Source: Caballeronia concitans (GTDB lineage Bacteria; Pseudomonadota; Gammaproteobacteria; Burkholderiales; Burkholderiaceae). Taken from it: a stretch of DNA of 64,000 bases. The DNA is taken from positions 868,001 through 932,000 of the forward strand of contig NZ_FCNV02000001.1 in assembly GCF_001544615.1 (NCBI RefSeq), given 5' to 3'. Made by a program: the position numbers and the translations under genes. This document shows, in pieces, positions 1 to 8,936 of the stretch (positions within the stretch are counted from its first letter, which is position 1; each line of letters starts with the position of its first letter). Under the pieces are notes generated by a model. It saw nothing but the letters and a program-made list of their open reading frames with translations, ran no database searches and was not told the origin of the DNA.

Positions 1-679
1 CCGTCGGCGTGCCCGCGCCCGCGATCAGCACCGCGTCGGGCTTCGCCGCCATCAGCTTGAGAATCTGCCCGGTGACGCTCGCGTCGGTCCGGTTGAAGCG
101 CTCGCTCGCGACAATCTTGATATGCCGCAAATCCGCGAACTTCGTGAATTCGCTGAGCCAGCTATCGCCGTAGCTGTCCGCGAAACCGATGAAACCCACG
201 GTCTTCACACCGTGATTGGCCATGTAACGCGTCATCACGTCGGCCATCGCGCGGTCGGTCTGCGCCATCTTGAACGCCCAGACCTTCTTGCCTTCCTGCG
301 GCTCGACGACGGACGCCGATCCGATCAGCGTGATCATCGGCGTCTGATATTCGGCGACCGGATCGAGCGCCGCGAGCGCCGCCGGCGTGATGTTCGGGCC
401 GACGATCACATCGACCTTGTCCTCGGTGATCAGCTTGCGGATATTGCGCACGGCCGCGCCGGGGTCCGAGCCGTCGTCGAGAATGATGTACTGCGCGTCC
501 TGCCCGGCGATGGTTTTCGGCCACATCAGCATCGCGTTCTTGCTCGTGATGCCGATCGCGGCGGCGGGGCCCGTGCTCGACAGGTCCACGCCCACCTTGA
601 TTTGCGCGTGCGCGGCGGCGGCCAGCAAAGTCAGGGCGGCGCCGGCGGCGAACCGGCGCGTGATCTTCGACAACGTCAT
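1..679 (-). CDS. ABC transporter substrate-binding protein, branched-chain amino acid type (partial)
   Basis: Periplasmic binding protein (LivJ/type 1 PBP family) that would capture an amino acid or similar small ligand for an ABC importer. The gene runs off the left edge, so only the first 226 residues are present. The ATG at 679 starts MTLSKITRRFAAGAALTLL, an arginine-containing, hydrophobic Sec signal peptide ending near AHA-Q. The mature part shows the family N-terminus IKVGVDLSSTGPAAAIG, followed by DDGSDPGAAVRNIRKLI and VIVGPNITPAALA, all typical of the first lobe. Its transporter partners must lie beyond the left edge. The true ligand cannot be read from the sequence. It lies 63 bp downstream of cysB on the same strand. 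Confidence 0.85.
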   Translation of the reverse strand, partial: MTLSKITRRFAAGAALTLLAAAAHAQIKVGVDLSSTGPAAAIGITSKNAMLMWPKTIAGQDAQYIILDDGSDPGAAVRNIRKLITEDKVDVIVGPNITPAALAALDPVAEYQTPMITLIGSASVVEPQEGKKVWAFKMAQTDRAMADVMTRYMANHGVKTVGFIGFADSYGDSWLSEFTKFADLRHIKIVASERFNRTDASVTGQILKLMAAKPDAVLIAGAGTPT

Positions 680-742
680 GGGAAAGGTCTCCAGGGAGGT
701 TCGTATTCTTGTAGGCGGCGTGACGGCGTGACGGCGTCGCCG

Positions 743-1684
743 TTACAGCTCGTAGCTCTCGTGCTCGCCGGAAAGCGCCTGTTCGATCAGCTTGCGGTTC
801 ATCGACGGCGACAGCAGCTCGACGAGCGTATACACATAGCTGCGCAGATAGGCGCCTTGCTTGAGCGCGAGCCGCGTGACGTTGCTGCCGAACAGATGGC
901 CGACGGGCATCGCGCGCAGATGACGGTCGCGCTCCGGATTGAACGCGATATCCGCCATGATCCCGACGCCCAGCCCGAGTTCGACATACGTCTTGATGAC
1001 GTCCGCGTCGATGGCTTCGAGCACGATATCCGGCGTCAGCGACCGCAGCGCGAACGCCTGATTGATCTTGGTGCGGCCGGCGAACGCGGCATCGTAGGTG
1101 ATGAGCGGGTACTGCACGAGATCGTCCAACGTGAGAAGCTTGCGCTCCAGCAGCGGATGATCGGGCAGCATGACCGCGAGGTGCTGCCACTGGAAGCAGG
1201 GCAGCGACACGAGTTCCTTGTAATTGGCGATGGCTTCCGTCGCGATGGCGATGTCCGCCTGATCGTGGATGACCATTTCCGCGACCTGCGTCGGGCTGCC
1301 TTGCAGGATCGAAAGGTGCACCTTCGGAAAGCGCTTCTTGAACTCGGCGATGGCCGCCGGCAGCGAGTAGCGCGCCTGCGTATGCGTGGCCGCGATGACG
1401 AGATTGCCCTGATCCTGCGCCGCGTAGTCCTTGCCGACGCGTTTCAGGCTTTCCACTTCCTGCAGGATCTTCTCGACCGAGGCGAGAATGATGCGCCCCG
1501 GCTCGGTGAGCGAGCGCACGCGCTTGCCGTGACGCGTGAAGATCTCGACGCCGAGCTCGTCCTCCAGTTCGATGATCGCCTTGGACACGCCCGGCTGCGA
1601 TGTATACAGTGCCTTCGCTGCTTCCGTCAGGTTGAAGTTCTGCCGCACGGCCTCGCGCACGAAGCGGAACTGATGCAAATTCAT
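743..1684 (-). CDS. cysB: CysB-type LysR transcriptional regulator
   Basis: LysR-family master activator of sulfur assimilation, 313 residues. Residues 1-60 form the winged helix-turn-helix (MNLHQFRFVREAVRQNFNLT and the recognition segment LYTSQPGVSKAI). The rest is the type 2 periplasmic-binding-like effector domain, with the CysB/Cbl hallmark THTQARYSLP near residue 100, where N-acetylserine/thiosulfate bind in characterised homologues. It is divergent from the cysI operon, the usual place for its regulator in Burkholderiales. The ATG at 1684 matches the family N-terminus exactly. The sequence is closer to CysB than to a generic LysR protein; Cbl (sulfonate-specific) is the alternative. Confidence 0.93.
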   Translation of the reverse strand: MNLHQFRFVREAVRQNFNLTEAAKALYTSQPGVSKAIIELEDELGVEIFTRHGKRVRSLTEPGRIILASVEKILQEVESLKRVGKDYAAQDQGNLVIAATHTQARYSLPAAIAEFKKRFPKVHLSILQGSPTQVAEMVIHDQADIAIATEAIANYKELVSLPCFQWQHLAVMLPDHPLLERKLLTLDDLVQYPLITYDAAFAGRTKINQAFALRSLTPDIVLEAIDADVIKTYVELGLGVGIMADIAFNPERDRHLRAMPVGHLFGSNVTRLALKQGAYLRSYVYTLVELLSPSMNRKLIEQALSGEHESYEL

Positions 1685-1911
1685 TTAGAACCCTTCGTTA
1701 TTACCTGATTGCATATCAAAGTAATTTTTCAGTCGTTTGCAATATATAGCAGGTTTATTACTATCAGTCCAATTTTTCCAATATGCATAGCTGTTTTCGT
1801 CATTAGCAAATGATCGTTCGATCTGAACGGTATGCGCTGCGACGAATCAATGATTATCTGCGCCGCGCAATCTGGGACGCCGGCGCTCAAACAAAAATTT
1901 GGGGCCCCCGA
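1685..1911. promoter_or_regulatory. AT-rich divergent cysB/cysI regulatory region
   Basis: This 227-bp stretch is far more AT-rich than its surroundings and separates two divergent genes. For cysI a TTGCAA (1737-1742) and TACTAT (1759-1764) pair with 16-bp spacing resembles -35/-10 boxes. GATCGTTCGATC near 1808-1819 is a 12-bp palindrome. CysB binding here is expected from its known role but no consensus site is clear. An in-frame upstream ATG at 1810 exists but gives a non-conserved 34-residue extension to CysI, so the region is taken as noncoding. Confidence 0.5.
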
Positions 1912-3588
1912 ATGTACCAATACGATCAGGTCGACCAGCGAATCGTCGACGAGCGAGTCGCACAGTACGCCGATCAGGTTCGCCGGCGTCTGTCGGGCGA
2001 GTTGAGCGAAGAGGAGTTTCGTCCGTTGCGGCTGCAGAACGGCCTGTACATGCAGCGCCACGCGTACATGCATCGCATCGCGATTCCTTACGGCAACCTG
2101 CGCAGCGACCAGCTCCGCATGCTGGCGACGATTGCGCGCGAGCACGATCGCGGCTACGGCCACTTCTCGACGCGCACGAACATCCAGTTCAACTGGGTCG
2201 AGCTCGAGGAAACACCGGAAATCCTGCGCAAGCTGGCTTCGGTGCAGATGCACGCCATCCAGACGTCGGGCAACTGCATCCGCAACATCACGGCGGACCA
2301 GTTCGCGGGCGTCGCGCCCGACGAGGAAGTCGATCCGCGTCCGTGGGCCGAAATCCTGCGTCAATGGTCGACGTTCCACCCCGAGTTCGCCTGGCTGCCG
2401 CGCAAGTTCAAGATCGCGGTGTGCGGATCGGCGGAAGATCGCGCGGCGGTGCAGATTCACGACCTGGGCGTCTATCTGAAGAAGAACGCGCAGGGCGAAG
2501 TCGTCGCGAGCATTCTCGCGGGCGGCGGGCTGGGGCGCACGCCGATCATCGGCGCGATCATCAAGGAAGACTTGCCTTGGCAACATCTGCTGACGTACTG
2601 CGAAGCCGTGCTGCGCGTGTACAACCGCTACGGCCGCCGCGACAACATGTACAAGGCGCGCATCAAGATTCTGGTGAAGGCGCTGTCGGCGGAGAAATTC
2701 TCGAAGCAGGTCGAGGAAGAATGGCTGCATCTGAAGGACGGCCCGTCGACGCTCACGCAGGAAGAAGTCGAGCGCGTGTCGAAGTTCTTCGCACCGCCCG
2801 CCTACGAGAAGCTGCCGGACACCGACGCTTCGTATGAAAAGCATCTGATCGAGAACAAGGCGTTCGCGCGCTGGGTCGAGCGCAACGTGCGTCCGCACAA
2901 GGTTGCGGGCTATGCAGCGGTGACGCTCTCGCTCAAGCCGACGGGCATCGCGCCCGGCGACGCCACCGACAAGCAGATGGACGACGTCGCCGATCTCGCC
3001 GATGCGTTCTCCTTCGGCGAAATCCGCGTGTCGCACGAGCAGAACCTGATTCTCGCGAACGTGAAGAAGCGCGATCTCTTCAACGTGTGGGAACGCGCGA
3101 AGGCGGTCGGTTTCGCGACGGCGAACATCGGCTTGCTGACGGACATCATTTCGTGCCCCGGCGGCGATTTCTGCTCGCTCGCGAACGCGAAGTCGATTCC
3201 GATCGCGCAAGCCATCCAGCAGCGCTTCGACGACGCCGACTACGTCTACGACCTGGGCGACCTGTCGATCAACATCTCGGGCTGCATGAACGCGTGCGGT
3301 CATCACCACGTCGGCAATATCGGCGTGCTGGGCGTCGATAAGGACGGCTCGGAGTGGTATCAGGTGACGCTCGGCGGCGAACAAAGCTCGGGCGCGACCG
3401 GCGCGCATCTCGGCAAGGTCATCGGCCCGTCGTTCTCGGCCCATGAAATGCCGGACGTCGTGACGAGCGTGATCGACACCTTCGTCGAGAACCGCATCGA
3501 AGGCGAGCGCTTCATCGAGACGTTCAACCGCCTCGGCATCGCGCCGTTCAAGGAGCGCGTGTACGCATCGCGCCAGGCACACGCTTGA
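1912..3588 (+). CDS. cysI: Siroheme-dependent nitrite/sulfite reductase
   Basis: Hemoprotein of assimilatory sulfite reductase, reducing sulfite to sulfide with six electrons; 558 residues. Two ferredoxin-like half-domains precede each siroheme/[4Fe-4S] domain. The four cluster cysteines are visible as CPGGDFC (C415, C421) and CMNAC (C458, C462), the latter followed by GHHH. The ATG at 1912 (MYQYDQVDQRIVDERV) fits the family; an in-frame ATG at 1810 would add 34 unconserved residues. It heads the operon cysI-DUF934-cysH-cysD-cysN-SUMT. No cysJ flavoprotein is in the window, so the electron donor is probably a ferredoxin or an unlinked reductase. Confidence 0.93.
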   Translation: MYQYDQVDQRIVDERVAQYADQVRRRLSGELSEEEFRPLRLQNGLYMQRHAYMHRIAIPYGNLRSDQLRMLATIAREHDRGYGHFSTRTNIQFNWVELEETPEILRKLASVQMHAIQTSGNCIRNITADQFAGVAPDEEVDPRPWAEILRQWSTFHPEFAWLPRKFKIAVCGSAEDRAAVQIHDLGVYLKKNAQGEVVASILAGGGLGRTPIIGAIIKEDLPWQHLLTYCEAVLRVYNRYGRRDNMYKARIKILVKALSAEKFSKQVEEEWLHLKDGPSTLTQEEVERVSKFFAPPAYEKLPDTDASYEKHLIENKAFARWVERNVRPHKVAGYAAVTLSLKPTGIAPGDATDKQMDDVADLADAFSFGEIRVSHEQNLILANVKKRDLFNVWERAKAVGFATANIGLLTDIISCPGGDFCSLANAKSIPIAQAIQQRFDDADYVYDLGDLSINISGCMNACGHHHVGNIGVLGVDKDGSEWYQVTLGGEQSSGATGAHLGKVIGPSFSAHEMPDVVTSVIDTFVENRIEGERFIETFNRLGIAPFKERVYASRQAHA

Positions 3589-3598
3589 GGATTTGAAG

Positions 3599-4138
3599 AT
3601 GACGTTGATTATCAAGAACCGCGCGATCGTGGAAGACGATTTCACCGTGGTCCGCGCAGCCGAAGACGGCGCGCTTCCGGCAGTCGATGCGTTGCCCGCC
3701 GGCAAGGTGATCGTGCCGTTCGCGCTGTGGAAGGAACACAAGGATGCGCTCGCCGCATCGCGCTCGAAGGACGAACTCGGCGTGTGGCTCGCGCCCGACG
3801 ACGAACCCGCCGATCTCGCGCCGGACTTCAGCAAGATCGCGGTGATCGCGGTCGATTTCCCGGTGTTCCGCGATGGCCGCGGCTTCTCCATCGGCCGTCT
3901 GCTGCGCGAGCGTTATCAGTGGACGGGCGAACTGCGCGCCATCGGCGACGTGCTGCGCGATCAGGTGTTCTTCCATTACCGCTGCGGCTTCGACGCGTTC
4001 GCCGTGCGCGCGGACAAGGACATCAACGACGCGCTCAACGCGTTCAACGAGTTCACGGAGTTGTATCAGGGCGCGAACGACAACCCCGAACCGCTGTTCC
4101 GCCGCCGCGCCGCGGTGCTCGCCACGCTCGGAGCCTGA
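3599..4138 (+). CDS. DUF934 family protein
   Basis: Conserved 179-residue protein of unknown biochemical function. The family is found next to cysI/cysH in many beta- and alphaproteobacteria and is often called a putative oxidoreductase or sulfite-reductase accessory factor. Visible family features are VIVPFALWKEH near residue 40 and the central block FPVFRDGRGFSIGRLLRERY (about 85-104). No cofactor motif or cysteine pair is evident. The ATG at 3599 lies 10 bp after the cysI stop; an upstream in-frame TTG at 3593 is less likely. Position between cysI and cysH strongly suggests a role in sulfite reduction; the exact role is not known. Confidence 0.88.
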   Translation: MTLIIKNRAIVEDDFTVVRAAEDGALPAVDALPAGKVIVPFALWKEHKDALAASRSKDELGVWLAPDDEPADLAPDFSKIAVIAVDFPVFRDGRGFSIGRLLRERYQWTGELRAIGDVLRDQVFFHYRCGFDAFAVRADKDINDALNAFNEFTELYQGANDNPEPLFRRRAAVLATLGA

Positions 4139-4142
4139 AGGC

Positions 4143-4874
4143 ATGACGCCAGAACTGCAAGCCAAGGTTGAACGTCTCGATGCGCTGCTCGATTCGATCG
4201 CAGCGCGCCACGAGCGCGTCAAGCTAGCCAGCAGCCTCGCCGCGGAAGACATGGTGCTCACGCACGCCATTCTTTCGCGCGGGGTCAAGATCGGCATCTT
4301 CTCGCTGAACACGGGTCGCCTGCACGCGGAAACGCTCGGCATGCTCGACACCGTGAAGGCGCGTTATGGCTACGACATCGAGCAGTTTCATCCGCAAGCC
4401 GATGCCGTCGATGCCTACGTCCGCGATCACGGCGCGAATGCGTTCTACGAGAGCATTGATTTGCGCAAGAGCTGCTGCCATATCCGCAAGGTCGAGCCGC
4501 TGAATCGCGCATTGTCGGATGTCTCCGCGTGGGTCACGGGCCAGCGCCGCGAGCAGTCCGTGACGCGCGCCGAGCTGCACGAGGAAGAGCACGACGCGCC
4601 GCGCGGCATCGCGAAGTTCAATCCGCTCGCGGACTGGACCGAAGCCGATGTCTGGGATTACCTGAAGGCGTTCGACGTGCCCGTGAATCCGCTGCACGCG
4701 CGCGGTTATCCGAGCATCGGCTGCGAGCCGTGCACGCGCGCCGTGCGCCCCGGCGAGGACAGCCGCGCGGGCCGCTGGTGGTGGGAATCGCGCGATACGA
4801 AGGAATGCGGCCTGCACATCACGAACATCAGCAGCATCAAGATCGTGGAAGAAGCGCCAAGCTCGGCGATCTGA
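4143..4874 (+). CDS. cysH: Phosphoadenylyl/adenylyl-sulfate reductase, [4Fe-4S] APS type
   Basis: Reduces activated sulfate (APS or PAPS) to sulfite using thioredoxin; 243 residues. It has the PP-loop-like N-terminus SSLAAEDMVLTHAI and the iron-sulfur cysteines of the APS-reductase subgroup: CC at 111-112 and CEPC at 194-197. The catalytic cysteine lies in KECGLH (C222). The CC...CxxC set means APS is the probable substrate, consistent with the absence of an APS kinase gene here. The start at 4143 is 4 bp after the DUF934 stop; the long upstream reading frame is a shadow of DUF934. Confidence 0.92.
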   Translation: MTPELQAKVERLDALLDSIAARHERVKLASSLAAEDMVLTHAILSRGVKIGIFSLNTGRLHAETLGMLDTVKARYGYDIEQFHPQADAVDAYVRDHGANAFYESIDLRKSCCHIRKVEPLNRALSDVSAWVTGQRREQSVTRAELHEEEHDAPRGIAKFNPLADWTEADVWDYLKAFDVPVNPLHARGYPSIGCEPCTRAVRPGEDSRAGRWWWESRDTKECGLHITNISSIKIVEEAPSSAI

Positions 4875-4960
4875 AAGACACAAAGGCGCAGAGACGCCGC
4901 AGCAAACCCTGTTACCGAACGCGGTGTCCGAAAGACGCCGCCATAAAAGGATCGACGAAT

Positions 4961-5923
4961 ATGAGCACGACGCTCGACCCCAACGTCACGACCCCGATCG
5001 TCAACCGGGCAACGCGGATGGACCATCTCGACTGGCTCGAAGCCGAGTCGATCCACATCCTGCGTGAGCTCGTCGCGGAATGCAGCAAGCCTGCGCTGCT
5101 GTTCTCGGGCGGCAAGGATTCGGTCGTCGTGCTGCATCTCGCGCTCAAGGCCTTCGGTCTCGGCGCGGGCCGCAAGACGCAGTTGCCGTTTCCGCTGGTT
5201 CACATCGATACCGGCCACAACTTCGACGAAGTGATCGACTTCCGCGATCGCCGCGCGGCGGAAATCGGCGCGGAACTGGTCGTCGGTCACGTGGAAGATT
5301 CGATCAAAAAGGGCACCGTGCGCCTGCGTCGCGAGACGGATTCGCGCAACGCCGCACAAGCGGTGACGCTGCTCGAAACCATCGAGGAATACGGCTACAC
5401 GGCGATGATCGGCGGTGCGCGCCGCGACGAAGAGAAGGCGCGCGCGAAGGAGCGCATCTTCTCGTTCCGCGACGAATTCGGCCAGTGGGACCCGAAGGCG
5501 CAGCGCCCGGAACTGTGGAGCATCTACAACGCGCGTCTGCACAACGGCGAGCATCTGCGCGTGTTCCCGATCTCGAACTGGACCGAACTCGACGTGTGGC
5601 AATACATCGCGCGCGAGAAGCTCGAACTGCCGTCGATCTATTACGCGCATGACCGCGAGATCGTGCGCCGCAACGGGCTGCTCGTGCCCGTCACGCCGCT
5701 CACGCCCGTGCGCGAAGGCGAAACGCCGGAGATTGCGCAAGTCCGCTTCCGCACGGTCGGCGACATCAGTTGCACGTGCCCGGTCGCGAGCGATGCCGAC
5801 GACGTCGAGAAGATCATCGCGGAAACGGCCGTGACGGAAATCACGGAACGCGGCGCGACGCGCATGGACGATCAGGCGTCCGAAGCCGCGATGGAGCAGC
5901 GCAAGAAGCAAGGCTATTTCTAA
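4961..5923 (+). CDS. cysD: Sulfate adenylyltransferase subunit 2
   Basis: Catalytic ATP-pyrophosphatase subunit of ATP sulfurylase, making APS from ATP and sulfate with CysN; 320 residues. The PP-loop SGGKDSVVVLHLA lies near residues 49-61, followed by HIDTGHNFDEVIDFRD and the R-rich GGARRDEEKARAKERIFSFR typical of CysD. The ATG at 4961 follows an 86-bp gap after cysH and gives MSTTLDPNVTTPI. It ends 25 bp before cysN. The pair forms a heterodimer in which GTP hydrolysis by CysN drives the unfavourable adenylation. Confidence 0.95.
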   Translation: MSTTLDPNVTTPIVNRATRMDHLDWLEAESIHILRELVAECSKPALLFSGGKDSVVVLHLALKAFGLGAGRKTQLPFPLVHIDTGHNFDEVIDFRDRRAAEIGAELVVGHVEDSIKKGTVRLRRETDSRNAAQAVTLLETIEEYGYTAMIGGARRDEEKARAKERIFSFRDEFGQWDPKAQRPELWSIYNARLHNGEHLRVFPISNWTELDVWQYIAREKLELPSIYYAHDREIVRRNGLLVPVTPLTPVREGETPEIAQVRFRTVGDISCTCPVASDADDVEKIIAETAVTEITERGATRMDDQASEAAMEQRKKQGYF

Positions 5924-5948
5924 GCAACGCCCAAGGAACCAACGAATC

Positions 5949-7262
5949 ATGAGCATCTATCAAGCTGAAGACCTGGGCGTGCTGCGCTTCATCACGGCGG
6001 GCTCCGTCGACGACGGCAAGAGCACGCTGATCGGCCGCCTGCTGTACGACAGCAAGGCCGTGTTGTCGGATCAACTCTCGGCGATCTCGCGTGCGAAGAA
6101 CAAGCGCACCGTCGGCGATGAAATCGATCTGTCGCTGCTCACCGACGGCCTCGAAGCCGAGCGCGAACAGGGCATCACCATCGATGTCGCGTATCGCTAT
6201 TTCGCGACGGCCAAGCGCAAGTTCATCATCGCCGATACGCCGGGCCACGAGCAGTACACGCGCAACATGGTGACGGGCGCATCGACGGCGCATGCCGCGA
6301 TCATTCTCGTCGACGCGACGCGCGTCACGTTCGAGAACGGCGTCGCGCAATTGCTGCCGCAGACGAAGCGCCATAGCGCGATCGTGAAGCTGCTCGGCTT
6401 GCAGCATGCGATCGTCGCCATCAACAAGATGGATCTCGTCGAGTACAGCGAGTCGCGCTTCAACGAAATCCGCGATGCGTACGTCGCGCTCGCGCGTCAG
6501 CTCGGCCTCGACAACGTGCGCTTCGTGCCGGTGTCGGCGTTGAAGGGCGACAACATCGTGACCGCGAGCGAGCGCATGCCGTGGTACGCGGGCGAACCGC
6601 TGCTTGATCTGCTCGAATCCCTGCCGGTCGCGCAGCCGAACGATCAGGCGCTGCGCTTCCCGGTGCAATGGGTCGCGCGTCAGGACGGCTCGCAGGCCGA
6701 CGACTTCCGCGGCTACATGGGCCGCGTCGAGGCGGGCGAAGTGCGCGTCGGCGATGCGATCACCGTGCTGCCGGCGAATCGGCAGGCGACGGTCGCGGAA
6801 ATCATCGCGCCGGTGCCGGGCGGCGTGAGCCCGGTGGATCGCGCGTTCGCGGGCCAGACGGTGACGATTCGTCTGACCGAAGACGTCGACGTGTCGCGCG
6901 GCGATACGTTCGTGCCGGCCGCCGCGACCGTCGATCCGGCGAAAAAGCTCGAAGCGGATCTGTGCTGGTTCGACGAAGAGCCGCTGTCGCCGCAGCGCAA
7001 GTATCTGCTGAAGCAGACGACGAACACGGTGTTCGCGCGCATCGGCGCGGTGAAAGAGGTGCTCGACGTGCATACGCTGTCGCATTCGGTGGATCGCACG
7101 ACGCTCGCGATGAACGACATTGGCCGCGTGGCGCTGACGCTGCAAAAGCCGATCGTCGCCGATGCATACGACACGCATCAGGGCACCGGCGCGTTCGTGC
7201 TGATCGACGAGGCGACGCATCACACGGTCGCGGCCGGCATGATCCGCGCCGTTTCTGCCTGA
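5949..7262 (+). CDS. cysN: Sulfate adenylyltransferase subunit 1 (GTPase)
   Basis: Regulatory GTPase subunit of ATP sulfurylase, a translation-factor relative, 437 residues. Visible G motifs are GSVDDGKST (18-26), DTPGHEQY and NKMD. The C-terminal half carries the EF-Tu-like beta-barrel domains. At this length there is no C-terminal APS-kinase (CysC) fusion, matching the APS-type CysH. An ATG at 5949 with SIYQAEDLGVLRFITAG is the family N-terminus. It is fifth in the cys operon, 16 bp before the methyltransferase gene. Confidence 0.95.
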   Translation: MSIYQAEDLGVLRFITAGSVDDGKSTLIGRLLYDSKAVLSDQLSAISRAKNKRTVGDEIDLSLLTDGLEAEREQGITIDVAYRYFATAKRKFIIADTPGHEQYTRNMVTGASTAHAAIILVDATRVTFENGVAQLLPQTKRHSAIVKLLGLQHAIVAINKMDLVEYSESRFNEIRDAYVALARQLGLDNVRFVPVSALKGDNIVTASERMPWYAGEPLLDLLESLPVAQPNDQALRFPVQWVARQDGSQADDFRGYMGRVEAGEVRVGDAITVLPANRQATVAEIIAPVPGGVSPVDRAFAGQTVTIRLTEDVDVSRGDTFVPAAATVDPAKKLEADLCWFDEEPLSPQRKYLLKQTTNTVFARIGAVKEVLDVHTLSHSVDRTTLAMNDIGRVALTLQKPIVADAYDTHQGTGAFVLIDEATHHTVAAGMIRAVSA

Positions 7263-7278
7263 ACGTCAACGTGAGTGG

Positions 7279-8046
7279 ATGCAAATGATGGGTAAGGTCT
7301 ATCTGATCGGAGCGGGGCCGGGCGCGGCGGATCTCATCACCGTGCGCGGCATGCGCCTGCTCGAATCGGCGGATGTCGTGCTGCACGACGCGCTGATCGA
7401 ACCGGCGATGCTCGACTACGCGCCCAACGCGAAGAAGATCGCGGTCGGCAAGCGTTGCGGGCAGCGATCGACGGCCCAGCATTTCATCAACAAGCAGATC
7501 GTCGATGCGGCGCGCGAGCATGGCGTCGTCGTGCGTCTGAAGGGCGGCGATCCGATGCTCTTCGGCCGCGCCGACGAGGAAATGCGCGCGCTGGAAGCGG
7601 CGGGCATCGAGTATGACGTGGTGCCGGGCATCACGGCGGCGCTCGCGAGCGCGGCGACCCTCAGGCGTTCGCTGACGCTGCGCGGCGTGTCGCGCAGCGT
7701 GGCGCTGGCGACGCACAGCCGCGCCGCCGACAGCGACGCCATCCGCGAGCAGGCGAAGGCGGATTCGCTCGTGTTCTACATGGGCCGCGACAGTGCGCCG
7801 GATATCGCGCACCAGCTCATCGACGCGGGCCGTCCCGGTTCCACGCCGGTGGCGATCGTCGAGGCATGCAGCACGCCGCGCGAACGCACGCTGACGCTGA
7901 CGCTCGCGCAGATGGCGCTCGGCTGTGCGCAGGAATGGCTCGATCCGTCGCAGCCGAGTTTGCTGATGATCGGAGAGGCGTTTCGGGAACGCGCGTCGGC
8001 GGTGAAGCCGCGGGTGCATCTGAAGGGGATGCAGGCGGCGGCCTGA
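7279..8046 (+). CDS. cobA: Uroporphyrinogen-III C-methyltransferase
   Basis: SAM-dependent methyltransferase (SUMT) that converts uroporphyrinogen III to precorrin-2, the branch point to siroheme and cobalamin; 255 residues. Family motifs are VYLIGAGPGAADLITVRG near the N-terminus, VRLKGGDPMLFGRADEE and VVPGITAALASAATLRRSLT. It is a stand-alone SUMT, lacking the CysG dehydrogenase/ferrochelatase module. As last gene of the cysI operon it most likely supplies siroheme for CysI. Three ATGs (7279, 7285, 7288) are close together and the start is uncertain by up to three codons. A terminator follows. Confidence 0.9.
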   Translation: MQMMGKVYLIGAGPGAADLITVRGMRLLESADVVLHDALIEPAMLDYAPNAKKIAVGKRCGQRSTAQHFINKQIVDAAREHGVVVRLKGGDPMLFGRADEEMRALEAAGIEYDVVPGITAALASAATLRRSLTLRGVSRSVALATHSRAADSDAIREQAKADSLVFYMGRDSAPDIAHQLIDAGRPGSTPVAIVEACSTPRERTLTLTLAQMALGCAQEWLDPSQPSLLMIGEAFRERASAVKPRVHLKGMQAAA

Positions 8047-8070
8047 TCCGAGCGGAAGTTGTGATAAATG

Positions 8071-8100
8071 AAAGCGCGTCCTGTGATGACGCGCTTTTTT
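8071..8100 (+). terminator. Rho-independent terminator of the cys operon
   Basis: Perfect 10-bp stem AAAGCGCGTC / GACGCGCTTT with a 7-nt loop, followed by further T residues. It starts 24 bp after the methyltransferase stop and ends the cysI-to-SUMT transcription unit. Confidence 0.88.
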
Positions 8101-8164
8101 CTTGCGTGCCGATCTTGCGCGGCAGTATGCTCCCGCGTCTTTTTAGCGGGAAGGTAGCAGTCGA

Positions 8165-8911
8165 ATGCGCATGGTGTCGAGCCGCATATTCCGGAGTGCG
8201 ATGCAATGGGCGGCGCGCGCGCTGGCCGTTCTTCTTTGCTCGCTGCTGGCTTACGCGCTGGCCGCGCTCGTGGCGGCCGTGCTGCCCGTCAATCGGAATT
8301 GGCAGGCGGTCGCGCCCGATCACGGCGTGACCGTCTGGCTGACCACCAACGGCGTCCATACCGCGCTTCTGATGCCGCGCAATGCGGCGGGCGTCGACTG
8401 GGCCCGATACTTTTCGCCAGCCGATACGCGCGCGCCCGCGGCGTCGGATCGCTACGAGATGGTTGAAGTCGGCTGGGGCGATCGCGAGTTCTTTCTGAAT
8501 ACGCCGGAATGGAAGGATCTGCGCGCGTCGACGGCGTTTCACGCGCTCGTGGGGCTCGACGGCACGGTGCTGCACGTGGAGTTCACGACGGCGCCGCGTA
8601 GCGCGTCGGAAGATGCGCTGCCGGTGACGATTTCTCACGCCGCGTACGGGCGTCTGGCGGCGCATGTGATGCAAAGTCTGCGGCTCGATGCCAGCGGGAA
8701 TTCCACGAGTGTGCCGGCCCATCACTACAACGACCACGACGCCTTTTACGAATCGCACGGCAGCTACTCCGTGTTCCTGACGTGCAACCAATGGACGCGC
8801 AATGCGCTCGACGTTGCAGGCGTGCGCGTGCCGGCGTGGACGCCGTTCGACAGGCCGTTGTTCTGGCAGTTGCGGGGGAGGGAGGCTTCGCGCGCGTCGG
8901 GAACTGACTGA
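8165..8911 (+). CDS. DUF2459 (TIGR02117) family membrane-anchored protein
   Basis: Conserved protein of unknown function, 248 residues. One N-terminal membrane segment (about residues 19-42, AARALAVLLCSLLAYALAAL) is followed by a soluble domain. The family blocks VWLTTNGVHTALLMP, GWGDREFFLNTPEW and FLTCNQWTRNALDVAGV are all visible; the last places a conserved cysteine near a conserved His region, hinting at a papain/NlpC-like fold, but this is inference. The ATG at 8165 follows AAGGTAGCAG; an ATG at 8201 would trim 12 residues. It stands alone after the cys terminator and converges on vapC. Confidence 0.82.
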   Translation: MRMVSSRIFRSAMQWAARALAVLLCSLLAYALAALVAAVLPVNRNWQAVAPDHGVTVWLTTNGVHTALLMPRNAAGVDWARYFSPADTRAPAASDRYEMVEVGWGDREFFLNTPEWKDLRASTAFHALVGLDGTVLHVEFTTAPRSASEDALPVTISHAAYGRLAAHVMQSLRLDASGNSTSVPAHHYNDHDAFYESHGSYSVFLTCNQWTRNALDVAGVRVPAWTPFDRPLFWQLRGREASRASGTD

Positions 8912-8936
8912 GGGTTCGCCGCGAAACCCCGAAGGT

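Noticed and set aside
122-1708. 528-residue rightward open frame opposite the substrate-binding gene and cysB
   Set aside because: Antisense shadow of high-GC coding DNA; Arg/His-rich composition with no family resemblance.
1810-1911. N-terminal extension of CysI from ATG 1810
   Set aside because: 34 residues absent from the family; overlaps the AT-rich regulatory region.
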